DNA of 64,000 nucleotides, taken from the NCBI GenBank assembly GCA_016286165.1, contig JAEESE010000007.1, positions 62,001 through 126,000 on the forward strand, written 5' to 3'. The translations under genes were made by a program, and so were the position numbers. The stretch comes from Bacteroidaceae bacterium (GTDB taxonomy: Bacteria; Bacteroidota; Bacteroidia; Bacteroidales; Bacteroidaceae). The notes beneath the pieces are model-generated. The model did not search any database and was not told where the DNA came from. It worked only from the letters and a program-made list of their open reading frames with translations. Positions 54,266-62,859 of the stretch are shown in pieces (the first letter of the stretch is position 1; every line of letters starts with the position of its first letter).

Positions 54266-56869
54266 TTATTTCACGATGACCTTTTTGCCGCCAACGACAT
54301 ATGCCCCGCGACGCAACTGCGAGAGTTGTTTGTTCATACGACGGCCCGCGAGGTCGAAGACTTCATCTGTCTTCGTTGTTTGTTGATCATTATTGATTAG
54401 CACAGAACCAATAGCATCCTCGCCGTTTTCAGGCAGAGTAACTCTGACAAGTTTGCTCCAACCGGAAAGGCTGCCGTCCTCTGCTACGGCTTGAACCTGC
54501 CATGTGTATGTAGCACCTGGGGTAAGTCCGTTGAAGCGGTATGATGTTGCGGTGATATCTGTCAGCGTCTGCGTGTCCTCAGGTACACGACGTGGTGCTT
54601 TGTGCTTAGTTTTAAGCTGTATACTACGCTGTGGTGCTTCCTCGCCATCCTCGGTTTCCCAGATGGTATCGACCTCATCATCTGTAAATGATCCGTCGAA
54701 ACAAATGACATAAGAAACGTATAAACGCTTTTTGCCAGCAGTACTTGAGACCTTGATGCGGAATTTCGCAGGGACACTTGAGAAGTGGAACACAGGCAGA
54801 TAATTCTCTTCCATGAGATCCGATGCAAGTACCGTTTGCGTCTGCAGAACCTTACCAGACTCGTCGAGCAGAGAAACCTCAACAGATGAACCATCCGGCT
54901 TATAATTTTCTGTATCAGAGTATGTTGCGTAGTTAAACCACTGCCAGGCCTCTACATAAGCGGTCACCTCGCCTGTCGTACACTGGCCGACAGGAGAGAT
55001 AAGATAACCGAGGGCTGTGCTTGTTCCAAGCTTAGCACCGTACAGGCCTTGATAAACCTTCTGGCCTTGCCATCCGGGATCGGCGGTGTAATTATCCAAA
55101 CTGGCACTCAAATCCGAACTGCCATCAGAGGTTTTGCTTTCATCTACGAAGAAAGCCTCGAAATCCTCAATAATGTTGATGGCATTGAGCACCCGTTCGT
55201 AGTCGGCATATTCCTCGCCTTTCTCGGTCAGACGAAGGTTGTAGCTTACAGCGCCTTCCACACTTTCCCATTTGGCGGTGAAGCCATCTGCAGTGACGTC
55301 AAGCTTCGCGACGTCTTCTTCAGCAACAGGGGCTTCTATTGCAGCTGCTCCACCCATGAAGGAGAAACTTATCTTGCCGTTCGCCTCGGAGATGTTCTCG
55401 ATAGGCTTGTGCATGAGCTTACTGCCATCAGAGTTGGCTCGATAGAGTGTTGCTGCCGGCGAAGATGTGTCAGTAAGGCAATTCTTATTGGAAGACTGGG
55501 GGAATGGATCACCGCTGATCGTCGACGTTGTCAGTTTGTTGTCGGCGGGAATTATGGTCATACGCTGACGCGAAGTAGTGTTGTTGACAGTATTATTGTA
55601 CCATGCGTTCTCATCGTAGTCAACATGAACTACCAGCAATCCATGGCCTTTGGCGGCTGTATCCCATTCCAACCTCTGGTGATTCTCAAGGAGATAGTAC
55701 TCGTTGTGATTGGCGTCATTGTAAACGATATAGGCCACAGGGTTCTGCTCGATATTGGGCATATCAATAATATTAGCGGCTTCGTTCAGTTCGACAGGCT
55801 CAAGCCAACCGCTAAACCATCGCTCATAAGCAGTGTAGCCTGCGGGCGTGAAGCCGTTGCCATTATAGCATCCGTAGTCCATAAGGCTCCAACAATTCAT
55901 GCCGAAATTGCTACCTTGTGATCTGGTGTCGTAGAAATCGGGGAGACCTAAGCAATGACTATACTCATGGCACATGGTCCCGATGCCGTCGATAGTAGGA
56001 CGATCGCTGGGGAGTCCCATGAGTTCTGAACCGCAAGCGTAGGTGTCAATGATAACGCCGTCCTTGTTCAACGCAATACCATAGCAGTCAGGGTCGCTAA
56101 GTTGCCACTGGTGTGGCCAGATTGTGTTCGGATCAGCGCCGTCAATAGCCTCGCCATAGCCGGCATAGGTGATGTATATGTTTTCCACTTCACCGTCGCC
56201 GTCCCAGTCGTAGTCCTTGAAGTTGATTTGTGCGTCCACGAGGTTGACAGCTTCTGCGACCATTTTCCCTGGTGCTTTGTCATCGCCGTTGGAGTCATTA
56301 CCTCCGTAATAAGCCATGTTCTTGGAAACGGTTACAGGACCTGCAATATCAAACTCTATATCGAGCTGCCCATAGCTTTGGGCTTGGAAATACTCTCGAA
56401 CGCTGCCGTAGTTCTTGCCGTACGGGTTGTTCTGGCCGTTCAACATCTGTGTGAAGATCTGCTTTGTCTTCGAATCACTATTATAAAACTTGGTATCCGT
56501 AAACTCTACTAGGATGAGCAGGCCTTTCTTGGTGCCTGTAGCGGAAGCTGACACGCCGGCACGCAGCGGAGCTTTGTTGCGGCGCATCTTTTTAGCTATC
56601 TGAGCACGATGCATATTACGTCGTGCCGAAGCCTGAGTCCAAAGCGTTGTCACATCGCGTGTATCAACCACCCAGTCACCATTGTCGTTCTGGCGAACAG
56701 GCACGCCGTCAGTGTTAACATGATAGTGGAAAGTCTCATCGCCGACGAGACTAATGGTCATGGTTGTGCCATCACTGTTGGTTACCGTGCGGGAACCACG
56801 GCGAGCAGGGATAGCCATTGCTGTTGCTGCAATCACTGCAGCCAATAAGAATGTGTACGTTCTCCTCAT
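54266..56869 (-). CDS. M6-type secreted metalloprotease with Fn3 region and C-terminal sorting-like tail
   Basis: 867 aa. A signal peptide (about 1-19, AMAIP) is followed by a basic propeptide-like segment (about 80-105). The catalytic M6 domain has the zinc motif HEYSHCLGLPDFYD at 301-314 and LMDYGCYNGNG downstream. A fibronectin type III-like stretch is suggested around 520-570 (DVTADGFTAKWESVEGAVSY) and another near 790-820 (ATSYRFNGLTPGATYTWQVQ). The chain ends VFDLAGRRMNKQ...GAYVVGGKKVIVK, the short tail common to Prevotellaceae secreted proteins that resembles type IX secretion signals. It is likely an exported gelatinase-like or immune-inhibitor-type protease; its substrate is unknown. 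Confidence 0.9.
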   Translation of the reverse strand: MRRTYTFLLAAVIAATAMAIPARRGSRTVTNSDGTTMTISLVGDETFHYHVNTDGVPVRQNDNGDWVVDTRDVTTLWTQASARRNMHRAQIAKKMRRNKAPLRAGVSASATGTKKGLLILVEFTDTKFYNSDSKTKQIFTQMLNGQNNPYGKNYGSVREYFQAQSYGQLDIEFDIAGPVTVSKNMAYYGGNDSNGDDKAPGKMVAEAVNLVDAQINFKDYDWDGDGEVENIYITYAGYGEAIDGADPNTIWPHQWQLSDPDCYGIALNKDGVIIDTYACGSELMGLPSDRPTIDGIGTMCHEYSHCLGLPDFYDTRSQGSNFGMNCWSLMDYGCYNGNGFTPAGYTAYERWFSGWLEPVELNEAANIIDMPNIEQNPVAYIVYNDANHNEYYLLENHQRLEWDTAAKGHGLLVVHVDYDENAWYNNTVNNTTSRQRMTIIPADNKLTTSTISGDPFPQSSNKNCLTDTSSPAATLYRANSDGSKLMHKPIENISEANGKISFSFMGGAAAIEAPVAEEDVAKLDVTADGFTAKWESVEGAVSYNLRLTEKGEEYADYERVLNAINIIEDFEAFFVDESKTSDGSSDLSASLDNYTADPGWQGQKVYQGLYGAKLGTSTALGYLISPVGQCTTGEVTAYVEAWQWFNYATYSDTENYKPDGSSVEVSLLDESGKVLQTQTVLASDLMEENYLPVFHFSSVPAKFRIKVSSTAGKKRLYVSYVICFDGSFTDDEVDTIWETEDGEEAPQRSIQLKTKHKAPRRVPEDTQTLTDITATSYRFNGLTPGATYTWQVQAVAEDGSLSGWSKLVRVTLPENGEDAIGSVLINNDQQTTKTDEVFDLAGRRMNKQLSQLRRGAYVVGGKKVIVK

Positions 56870-56920
56870 TCGTTATTTGAATTTGTTGATTCTGTTTGAT
56901 TTGGTCTTATCTGTTAAATG

Positions 56921-58639
56921 TTATTTGACGATAAACTTACGGCCGCGGCTGATATAGACACCACGACGTTCCGGACGAGCGACCGGTCTGCCTGAGAGGT
57001 CAAACAGTTGATCTACAGCGACATGACCTTCTGTCTTCAATGCCGAGACTGCTACTGTGCGGTCATTGCCAAAGAAGAATGATACAGTCTTATCGTCGTT
57101 CTCATGAATGGAATACACGTTTTTGTTCATAAACCCTGAAGCCGTATAAACTGTCGCGGCAGGAGTACTGTAGGCTGTAAGCGAATCGTTGAAGATCTCG
57201 GTGCCATCGTCGGCTGTTCCCTTGAAGGGATACAGGTTGCCATTCCACGTCTTGATGAGATCATCTGTTGTGGCATCGTCGAGATAGGTTCCGATGTAAC
57301 GGTTGTTGGCGGCTATGATAGTCATTCGCTGATGGCCAATGTCGTTGTTCACACGGTTGGAGTTCCATTCCGACTGGAGAAAATCAATGTGTGTTACCTG
57401 CAGGCCATGTCCCATCTGACCGAGAGCCCTATCCCAGTTCACGGACTGACGGTTCTCGAGAACATAATACTCGTTCGGGTTCTCATCGTTAACGACTTTC
57501 ACGCCGTAGCCGCCTGCCTCCATCGGGTCGAGAGTAACCCAACCCGGTTCTGTCAGGGTCTGCATCGAGCGCCAACCCATAAACTCTCGCTCATAGGCCG
57601 TATATCCGCAAGGGCAGTTGCCGTTGCCGGCATAGCAGCCATAGTCCATGAGGCTCCACAAGTCCATGCCAAAGGATTTGTAATTTGTATTGTAAAAGTC
57701 TGGCAGGCCGAGTGCATGGCTCAGTTCGTGACACATGACGCCGATACCGTCTACTTTAGAACCTGTGATAATGTAGCCCGTATGGTCCGCGTTGGGCCTT
57801 TTTGTTGCCGTCATTTCGCTGCAACAAGCACTGGTGGCAAAGGTTATTTCGTTGATGACAACGCTATTACGCACCTCCTTAGGCCAGATATTAGTAGAGA
57901 TGTAACTTGAATTCTGACCGCAACCGGCAAAGATGAAGAACACCATGTCCACTTGCCCTTTGCCACGGTTGTCAAAGTCCATCCAGTCGCCATCAAAGGC
58001 GTTGGTGGCTTTGGCTATAGCTTCCTTCGTGAAGTCATTGTAGCCTGTGTCCTGACGACTGCCGTCAGATCCATAGAACGACTCGGGATGATCTAACGTC
58101 ACGGGGCCGAGAACTACGAATTCAGGCGTGAACCTTCCTTCGCTCTGGTCGGAGAAATAATCGCGGATGCTACCGTAACTGCCGTGACCGGAATAGCGCT
58201 TGCCGTCGCGGGTGCCGTTGCAGTAAAGGTCGTAGTACGCCCGTACTTCCTCATCTGTAGGAGCGACTGAGAACACCGAGTCGGTGAAGTTTACGAGAAC
58301 GACCGGAACCTTGGGGCTGCCTTCTGCTGGAAGAGGAGCTGTAGCCTGGCTACCTATACGATGCGGTCCACGACCAATAACCAGCTTGCGCCGGCTTTCA
58401 GAAGTGACAAGTTCGTCGGCTACAGTGCGGCCGTTCAGGCTGTAACGATTGGGAGCTTGCTGCTCTACGATGCGACCATCGGTAGTCTGCAGCCACGAGT
58501 GGTGCTCGTCGCCGGCAAAGAACACGACAACCTCACTGCCATCAACAAGTTTCAGTTTGAAACGTTCACGGCGAGCAGGTACCGCCGAAACAGCTAACGA
58601 TATGGTTAACAGTAGTGTTAAGACTATAAATTTCTGCAT
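56921..58639 (-). CDS. M6-type secreted metalloprotease with C-terminal sorting-like tail
   Basis: 572 aa. The signal peptide (1-19) ends SAVPA. The M6 catalytic motif HELSHALGLPDFY is at 304-316, with LWSLMDYGCYAGNGN and YTAYEREFMGW downstream. Many landmarks (GSYGSIRDYFSDQS, YYVLENRQSVNWD, QRMTIIAANN) match the larger protease encoded next to it. It lacks the Fn3 regions, which accounts for the shorter length, but keeps the tail LFDLSGRPVAR...RRGVYISRGRKFIVK. It is the first gene after a full promoter and is followed by the second protease after 51 bp. Two related proteases in one operon suggest division of labour or redundancy. Confidence 0.9.
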   Translation of the reverse strand: MQKFIVLTLLLTISLAVSAVPARRERFKLKLVDGSEVVVFFAGDEHHSWLQTTDGRIVEQQAPNRYSLNGRTVADELVTSESRRKLVIGRGPHRIGSQATAPLPAEGSPKVPVVLVNFTDSVFSVAPTDEEVRAYYDLYCNGTRDGKRYSGHGSYGSIRDYFSDQSEGRFTPEFVVLGPVTLDHPESFYGSDGSRQDTGYNDFTKEAIAKATNAFDGDWMDFDNRGKGQVDMVFFIFAGCGQNSSYISTNIWPKEVRNSVVINEITFATSACCSEMTATKRPNADHTGYIITGSKVDGIGVMCHELSHALGLPDFYNTNYKSFGMDLWSLMDYGCYAGNGNCPCGYTAYEREFMGWRSMQTLTEPGWVTLDPMEAGGYGVKVVNDENPNEYYVLENRQSVNWDRALGQMGHGLQVTHIDFLQSEWNSNRVNNDIGHQRMTIIAANNRYIGTYLDDATTDDLIKTWNGNLYPFKGTADDGTEIFNDSLTAYSTPAATVYTASGFMNKNVYSIHENDDKTVSFFFGNDRTVAVSALKTEGHVAVDQLFDLSGRPVARPERRGVYISRGRKFIVK

Positions 58640-58670
58640 TTTCGTGAAAGTGAACCTTATAAAAAGTGCG

Positions 58671-58702
58671 CAAATATACGAAGTTTCGCACGCGTGAGCA
58701 AA
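58671..58702 (-). promoter_or_regulatory. Full Bacteroidetes promoter of the protease/GMP operon
   Basis: On the minus strand TTTG (58702-58699) is followed by a 20-bp spacer and TATATTTG (58678-58671). The leader to ATG 58639 would be about 25 nt. No other promoter or terminator is seen before 50948, so five genes may form one transcript. Confidence 0.8.
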
Positions 58703-58758
58703 GAAAAATAGTTAAAAAACGTCAGCCTCGCCCATATTTGGAATTATTTGCCCAAAAG

Positions 58759-58790
58759 TTTGCCCCTATATTAAAAAAGCAATACATTTG
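58759..58790 (+). promoter_or_regulatory. Full Bacteroidetes promoter of ispE
   Basis: TTTG (58759-58762), a 20-bp spacer and TACATTTG (58783-58790). The predicted leader to ATG 58811 is about 14 nt. Confidence 0.8.
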
Positions 58791-58810
58791 GAGCAATAAA
58801 TCAAAAAGTT

Positions 58811-59626
58811 ATGATAGTTTACCCTAACGCCAAGATTAATCTCGGACTTAATATCGTAGGTAAGCGCCCTGACGGCTACCACGATATCGAGACTGCCTTC
58901 TACCCTATTCCTCTGCAGGACGCCCTCGAGGTGACCGACGCCCCATCGTTCCGTTTCCGCTTGGCAGGAACTCCGCTTGACTGTCCTGCCGGTGACAACC
59001 TGGTTATCAAGGTGCTGAAGATGGTTGAGCAGGAAGTGAAGTTGCCCGAACTCGACATATTCCTCTACAAGCACATACCTTCAGGAGCCGGCCTCGGAGG
59101 CGGTTCGGCTGATGCTGCGTTCATGTTGCAATTGTTGAACGAGCGTTTCGAACTGGGCTACAGCAAAGATGAGATGAAAAGGCGGCTTGCTTCGCTCGGA
59201 GCCGACTGCGCTTTCTTCGTAGAGAACAGGCCTATGCTTGCTACAGGTATCGGCGACCAACTTATACCCATCGACCTCTCGCTCAAGGGTTGGACACTTG
59301 TATTGGTGAAACCTGATATCAGCGTAAGCACTCGCGATGCTTATGCTAACGTAACACCCCGCACACCTGAGACTCCGTTGGCAGATATCCTGCGCATGCC
59401 AGTTGAGCAGTGGCAGGGACGCCTCTGCAACGATTTCGAAGAAAGCGTGTTCTCACGTCATCCAGAGATTGCCGCCATACGCGACATGCTCCTTGATCTC
59501 GGTGCCACTTACGCAGCCATGTCTGGGAGCGGTAGCGCCGTCTTCGGTCTCTTCCGCCAACCTCTCGAAGCCCTTGACGAGACCTTCGCCGGCATGTTCG
59601 TCCGCCAAAGAGAGTTAGAAGTATAA
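58811..59626 (+). CDS. ispE: 4-diphosphocytidyl-2-C-methyl-D-erythritol kinase (IspE)
   Basis: 271 aa, the normal length. It phosphorylates CDP-methylerythritol in the non-mevalonate isoprenoid pathway, which supplies undecaprenyl phosphate and quinones. GHMP-kinase motifs are visible: PNAKINLGLNIVGKRPDGYHDI at the N-terminus (Lys in the AKINL motif), the ATP-binding loop PSGAGLGGGSADAAF near 90-105, and GSGSAVFGLF near 240. The gene has its own promoter, is monocistronic, and is followed by repeats. It diverges from the protease operon. Confidence 0.97.
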   Translation: MIVYPNAKINLGLNIVGKRPDGYHDIETAFYPIPLQDALEVTDAPSFRFRLAGTPLDCPAGDNLVIKVLKMVEQEVKLPELDIFLYKHIPSGAGLGGGSADAAFMLQLLNERFELGYSKDEMKRRLASLGADCAFFVENRPMLATGIGDQLIPIDLSLKGWTLVLVKPDISVSTRDAYANVTPRTPETPLADILRMPVEQWQGRLCNDFEESVFSRHPEIAAIRDMLLDLGATYAAMSGSGSAVFGLFRQPLEALDETFAGMFVRQRELEV

Positions 59627-59692
59627 AACTTCAAACAAACACGCCCAAACAGATTCGCAACCATCCCCAAAGGTCTTGGTCAACGGGTTTAA

Positions 59693-59780
59693 GGGTTTGG
59701 AGCAACACGTCCAAGGGTTTGGAGCAACACGTCCAAGGGTTTGGAGCAACACGTCCAAGGGTTTGGAGCAACACGTCCAA
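59693..59780. repeat. 22-bp tandem array B1 (4 units)
   Basis: Four identical 22-bp units GGGTTTGGAGCAACACGTCC plus AA start at 59693, 59715, 59737 and 59759, with partial units on both sides. It lies about 65 bp after the ispE stop. The ACACGTCC word is shared with array B2 and, in the form ACGACC, with array A. Confidence 0.95.
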
Positions 59781-59803
59781 GGGTTTGGGCATATAAGCCC
59801 TAA

Positions 59804-59832
59804 CGTATAAGGTGGATCACCACGGGTGGTCC
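59804..59832 (-). repeat. Conserved 29-bp hairpin element (copy B)
   Basis: Its reverse complement matches 12923-12951 at 25 of 29 positions. Here, together with the next three bases, it forms a near-perfect hairpin: GGTGGATCACC, ACG loop, GGTGGTCCACC (59811-59835). It is followed on the plus strand by TTCTTT, so it could also act as the ispE terminator. It stands between arrays B1 and B2. Confidence 0.7.
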
Positions 59833-59838
59833 ACCTTC

Positions 59839-60076
59839 TTTGACCGGTCATATTCCATTACACGTCCAGACGTGTCCTTCATCACGTCTAGACGTATTCC
59901 ATTGCACGTCCGGCCGTATTCCTCATCACGTCCGGTCGTATTCCTCAACACGTCCGGTCATATTCCTCATCACGTCCAGTCGTATTCCTCATCACGTCCG
60001 TTCATATTCCTCATCACGTCCGGTCGTATTCTTCATCACGTCCAGACGTATTCCTCAACACGTCCAGACGTATTAT
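59839..60076 (+). repeat. 22-bp tandem array B2 (10 full units and one partial)
   Basis: Units of exactly 22 bp start at 59839 (degenerate), 59861, 59883, 59905, 59927, 59949, 59971, 59993, 60015, 60037 and 60059 (partial). The consensus is CACGTCCRGWCGTATTCCTC plus AT. The core ACGTCYRGACGT is close to a perfect palindrome; at 59884-59895 it is one. Variation between units is concentrated at that core. ORFs across it are open only because of the unit length and composition. Confidence 0.95.
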
Positions 60077-60139
60077 AACAGACTTCCTACAACGTTTGTC
60101 TCTGAAGCCAACCTTATCATCATCGTTAATCTGAAGAAC

Positions 60140-60183
60140 GGATAAAAAAGATGCTGCCTCGTGACTCACGTCTCAAGGCAGCA
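60140..60183 (-). terminator. Probable terminator of galE
   Basis: TGCTGCCT (60152-60159) pairs with AGGCAGCA (60176-60183), with an inner CGTGA/TCACG stem. On the minus strand it is followed by TCTTTTTTATCC. It is about 240 bp after the galE stop; nothing is recognised in the stretch 60184-60426 between them. Confidence 0.6.
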
Positions 60184-60426
60184 CAACACAAACACAAAAT
60201 AAAACACGACAATATGCGCTGGGGCTGAATTAGAATCACTATGAAAACAGATTAATGGAAAGCGTCGACCTGAATGAATGCTCACGCATTAGAGCAGGCG
60301 TCATCCGCAATCTCAGCCTCACATTGCGCATAAGAGGGTAATCAATATCAGCGTATTGATTGTATGTTTCTATCAGCCAGTCATCGCGAAGAGACTTGGC
60401 TGTTTACTGCGACTGATAGTTCGCGT

Positions 60427-61461
60427 TTACATTATTCCACGCTCGCGAAGGGCAAGTTGCCACTTCCAAGCACTGGCAAGGACATCCTCGAGAGGCGTGT
60501 CTGCCTTCCAACCAAGAACCTTATTGGCCTTGTCTACGTTGCCCCATACCTGCTCTATATCGCCGGCACGACGGCCTACGATCTGATAGTTGAGCTTAAC
60601 ACCGGTAGCACGCTCGAAACCGTTGATGAGTTCAAGCACGCTGGTTCCCTTGCCTGTACCGATATTGTAAACCTCGACGTTCTCGTCGGTCTTGTCCTCC
60701 ATGATGCGCGTCATGGCACAGACGTGAGCCTTAGCGAGGTCTACGACATAGATGTAGTCGCGGATACAGCTGCCGTCGGGAGTATTATAGTCATCTCCGA
60801 AGACGCTCAGTTTCTCGCGGATACCGATAGCTGTCTGGGTTACGTATGGAATGAGGTTAGCGGGTACACCGATTGGCAACTCGCCGATTAGAGCCGATGG
60901 ATGGGCTCCGATGGGATTGAAATAGCGCAACATGATGGCCTTAATAGGCGAACCGCTGGCCACAGTGTCGCGTATGATTTCCTCGTTGATCTGCTTGGTG
61001 TTGCCATAAGGGCTTTCAGCCTTCTTGATAGGAGTCTCCTCTGTGGCGGGAAGGTGGTCGGGTTGACCGTAAACCGTGCAGCTGCTGGAGAAGATAATGC
61101 CTTTGACATTGTACTTAGGCATCAACTCCAGGAGGTTGATAAGGCTTACTATGTTGTTGCGATAGTAAAGCAATGGCTTCTCCACGCTCTCGCCCACAGC
61201 CTTGCTGGCAGCGAAGTGGATGATACCCTGAATCTTCGGATATTTCTTGAACACTGCTTCAGTAGCATCAAAATCGCGAAGGTCCACCTTCTCGAAAGCA
61301 GGACGAATGCCTGTGATCTTCTCGATACCATCGAGAACATCTTCACGCGAGTTGGACAGGTTGTCTACAATAACGACATCATAGCCTGCATTTTGAAGTT
61401 CTACAGTAGTGTGCGAACCGATGAATCCGGTACCACCTGTTACGAGGATTGTCTGTTTCAT
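60427..61461 (-). CDS. galE: UDP-glucose 4-epimerase (GalE)
   Basis: 344 aa, typical for the family. It interconverts UDP-glucose and UDP-galactose (possibly also the N-acetyl forms) for galactose use and surface glycan synthesis. NAD-binding motif TGGTGFIGSHT is at residues 8-18, and VVIVDNLSNS follows near 31-40. The catalytic Ser of SSSCTVYG is near 123-130 and the Tyr-Lys pair lies in SPYGNTKQINEE near 150. GDDYNTPDGSCIRDYIYVVDLAKAH is the sugar-binding region. It is monocistronic with its own full promoter. Confidence 0.97.
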   Translation of the reverse strand: MKQTILVTGGTGFIGSHTTVELQNAGYDVVIVDNLSNSREDVLDGIEKITGIRPAFEKVDLRDFDATEAVFKKYPKIQGIIHFAASKAVGESVEKPLLYYRNNIVSLINLLELMPKYNVKGIIFSSSCTVYGQPDHLPATEETPIKKAESPYGNTKQINEEIIRDTVASGSPIKAIMLRYFNPIGAHPSALIGELPIGVPANLIPYVTQTAIGIREKLSVFGDDYNTPDGSCIRDYIYVVDLAKAHVCAMTRIMEDKTDENVEVYNIGTGKGTSVLELINGFERATGVKLNYQIVGRRAGDIEQVWGNVDKANKVLGWKADTPLEDVLASAWKWQLALRERGIM

Positions 61462-61523
61462 TTTATTATAGAGTATGTGTTAATTGACGCTTTAAAACTG
61501 ATGTTTATCACCACATCGCGTTG

Positions 61524-61554
61524 CAAATGTAGCAGATTTTTTGATATGGTCAAA
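61524..61554 (-). promoter_or_regulatory. Full Bacteroidetes promoter of galE
   Basis: On the minus strand TTTG (61554-61551), a 19-bp spacer and TACATTTG (61531-61524). The leader to the galE ATG at 61461 would be about 56 nt. Confidence 0.8.
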
Positions 61555-61595
61555 GGATTTATCAAAAAAAATGAACATTGAAGCAAATAATTATG

Positions 61596-61790
61596 CTATG
61601 TAGTGGCCTTTTTAGCGAACAAATCCATAATTCCACCCTTCCAAACTACAAAAGGAAGCTCAGAAGTGAGGTGCTCAACACTTATAACTCGCCCCTGCTC
61701 GTCGAATGTGCAAACGGCAGGGGCAATACGCTGACCGTCAGGCATAATTACGACATTATAACCTCGTCGCAGGGGATGCTTTTCAGTCAT
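61596..61790 (-). CDS. Small hypothetical protein at the end of the lspA operon
   Basis: 64 aa, beginning MTEKHPLRRGYNVVIMPDGQ and ending WKGGIMDLFAKK. It has a compact beta-rich pattern (NVVIMPDGQRIAPAV, FDEQGRVISVEHL, LPFVVWKGGIM) without a signal peptide, so it is probably cytoplasmic. It starts 46 bp after the DUF4296 stop on the same strand and ends before the galE promoter, which fits a four-gene operon with the DksA-like, lspA and DUF4296 genes. A 76-codon frame on the opposite strand is judged spurious. The function is not recognised. Confidence 0.65.
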   Translation of the reverse strand: MTEKHPLRRGYNVVIMPDGQRIAPAVCTFDEQGRVISVEHLTSELPFVVWKGGIMDLFAKKATT

Positions 61791-61836
61791 GATAGTGATG
61801 TTGAATGAGAAAGGGTTTTAAGAACGAGAATTGTAA

Positions 61837-62859
61837 TCACCTTCGAGGTGTGCGACGTGCCGGTTGCAGATGGCCTCTCGATGGTCTTGCAGAAGGCTGA
61901 TATGGTTTTTCCTTCACGATATCTATCTTCTGGTCTACGTTCTGACGCTCTCGGAATTCCGTCGGAGAGAGTCTACGCTCTTGGTCATCGTTATTTGGAC
62001 GCAGGGAATCGTGGAGCAATGAATCATTGCCTAAAGCCGGACGGCCCAGAGAGTCAACGCTCAGACTGTCTGTCTTGACAGCCGGCTGAACGTTCTTGCG
62101 GAAGCGCACAAGCAGATGACCGCTGACTACATACAAGGCTCGTTGATCGGCCTGGCTTTCAGGGGGCATATACAAATGTCCGGATATGGAACGGGGAGTC
62201 CAGCCACTTGGGGTTGGGACGCGAAGATCCATACCGAAATCGTTGTGCACTCGACGCTGTATGGCACGAACAGAATCGTTAGTATAGTTTACTACAACGT
62301 CAGCAAACAACTGAGGTGACGCTCCTCGAGAAAGATATTTATGCTCGAAATGCCACATCAAATCATCGTCGGCTTGCCAAGTACTGTCGCAGGGTTGACG
62401 CCAGGTTATGACATTGTCGCCTGGGACGTTGGTAACAACGATGATAGGCGTGCCACCCCATACATTAGCTGTGTCGCCCTCGGCACTAAGGCTTGTATAT
62501 GACGTGCCCGTCTGCTCCACTTCGCCAAGCGCTTCTGCCTCGCGCTTAAGACGACGGTTGAGGTGCTTATAAATACGGTTGAGACGCTCGAGATTACTGC
62601 AATAGTAGTTCATCGAGGAATCGAAATCTGCTCGTGTAATCTTATGCTTGCGAAAGACAGCCTCTTCAAATTCATAGCGTTGCACTTCGTCATTCCGGCC
62701 TTCAAGCACGCCTATGTCGGCCATACTCTGTGCCTTATGATAATCATAAAGCACGCGCTCGAGGCGACGTTCTGACATCACGCCTTTGGGCAACTCGGCT
62801 TGACAGGCAGCAAATAACAGAACGATGGATATGACAAAGAAGACTTTACGCTTGATCAT
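61837..62859 (-). CDS. DUF4296-domain lipoprotein
   Basis: 340 aa from ATG 62859; a GTG 12 bp upstream is also in frame. The lipobox cysteine is at residue 19 (LLFAACQAELPKG). The DUF4296 domain spans about 20-110 (VMSERRLERVLYDYHKAQSM ... FRKHKITRADFDSSMNYYCSN). A long C-terminal region follows, ending in a low-complexity Pro/Arg/Ser tail. The start lies inside the end of lspA (14-bp overlap), so the two are co-transcribed. DUF4296 proteins often sit beside lspA in Bacteroidetes but have no assigned function. The residue after Cys is Gln, so periplasmic rather than surface location is possible. Confidence 0.88.
   Translation of the reverse strand: MIKRKVFFVISIVLLFAACQAELPKGVMSERRLERVLYDYHKAQSMADIGVLEGRNDEVQRYEFEEAVFRKHKITRADFDSSMNYYCSNLERLNRIYKHLNRRLKREAEALGEVEQTGTSYTSLSAEGDTANVWGGTPIIVVTNVPGDNVITWRQPCDSTWQADDDLMWHFEHKYLSRGASPQLFADVVVNYTNDSVRAIQRRVHNDFGMDLRVPTPSGWTPRSISGHLYMPPESQADQRALYVVSGHLLVRFRKNVQPAVKTDSLSVDSLGRPALGNDSLLHDSLRPNNDDQERRLSPTEFRERQNVDQKIDIVKEKPYQPSARPSRGHLQPARRTPRR

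Noticed and set aside
12961..60076. CRISPR-like interpretation of the 22-bp arrays
   Set aside because: There are no unique spacers between units and no cas genes in the window.
59812..60145. Plus-strand ORFs across array B2
   Set aside because: Same reason as array A: frames are open due to repeat composition.
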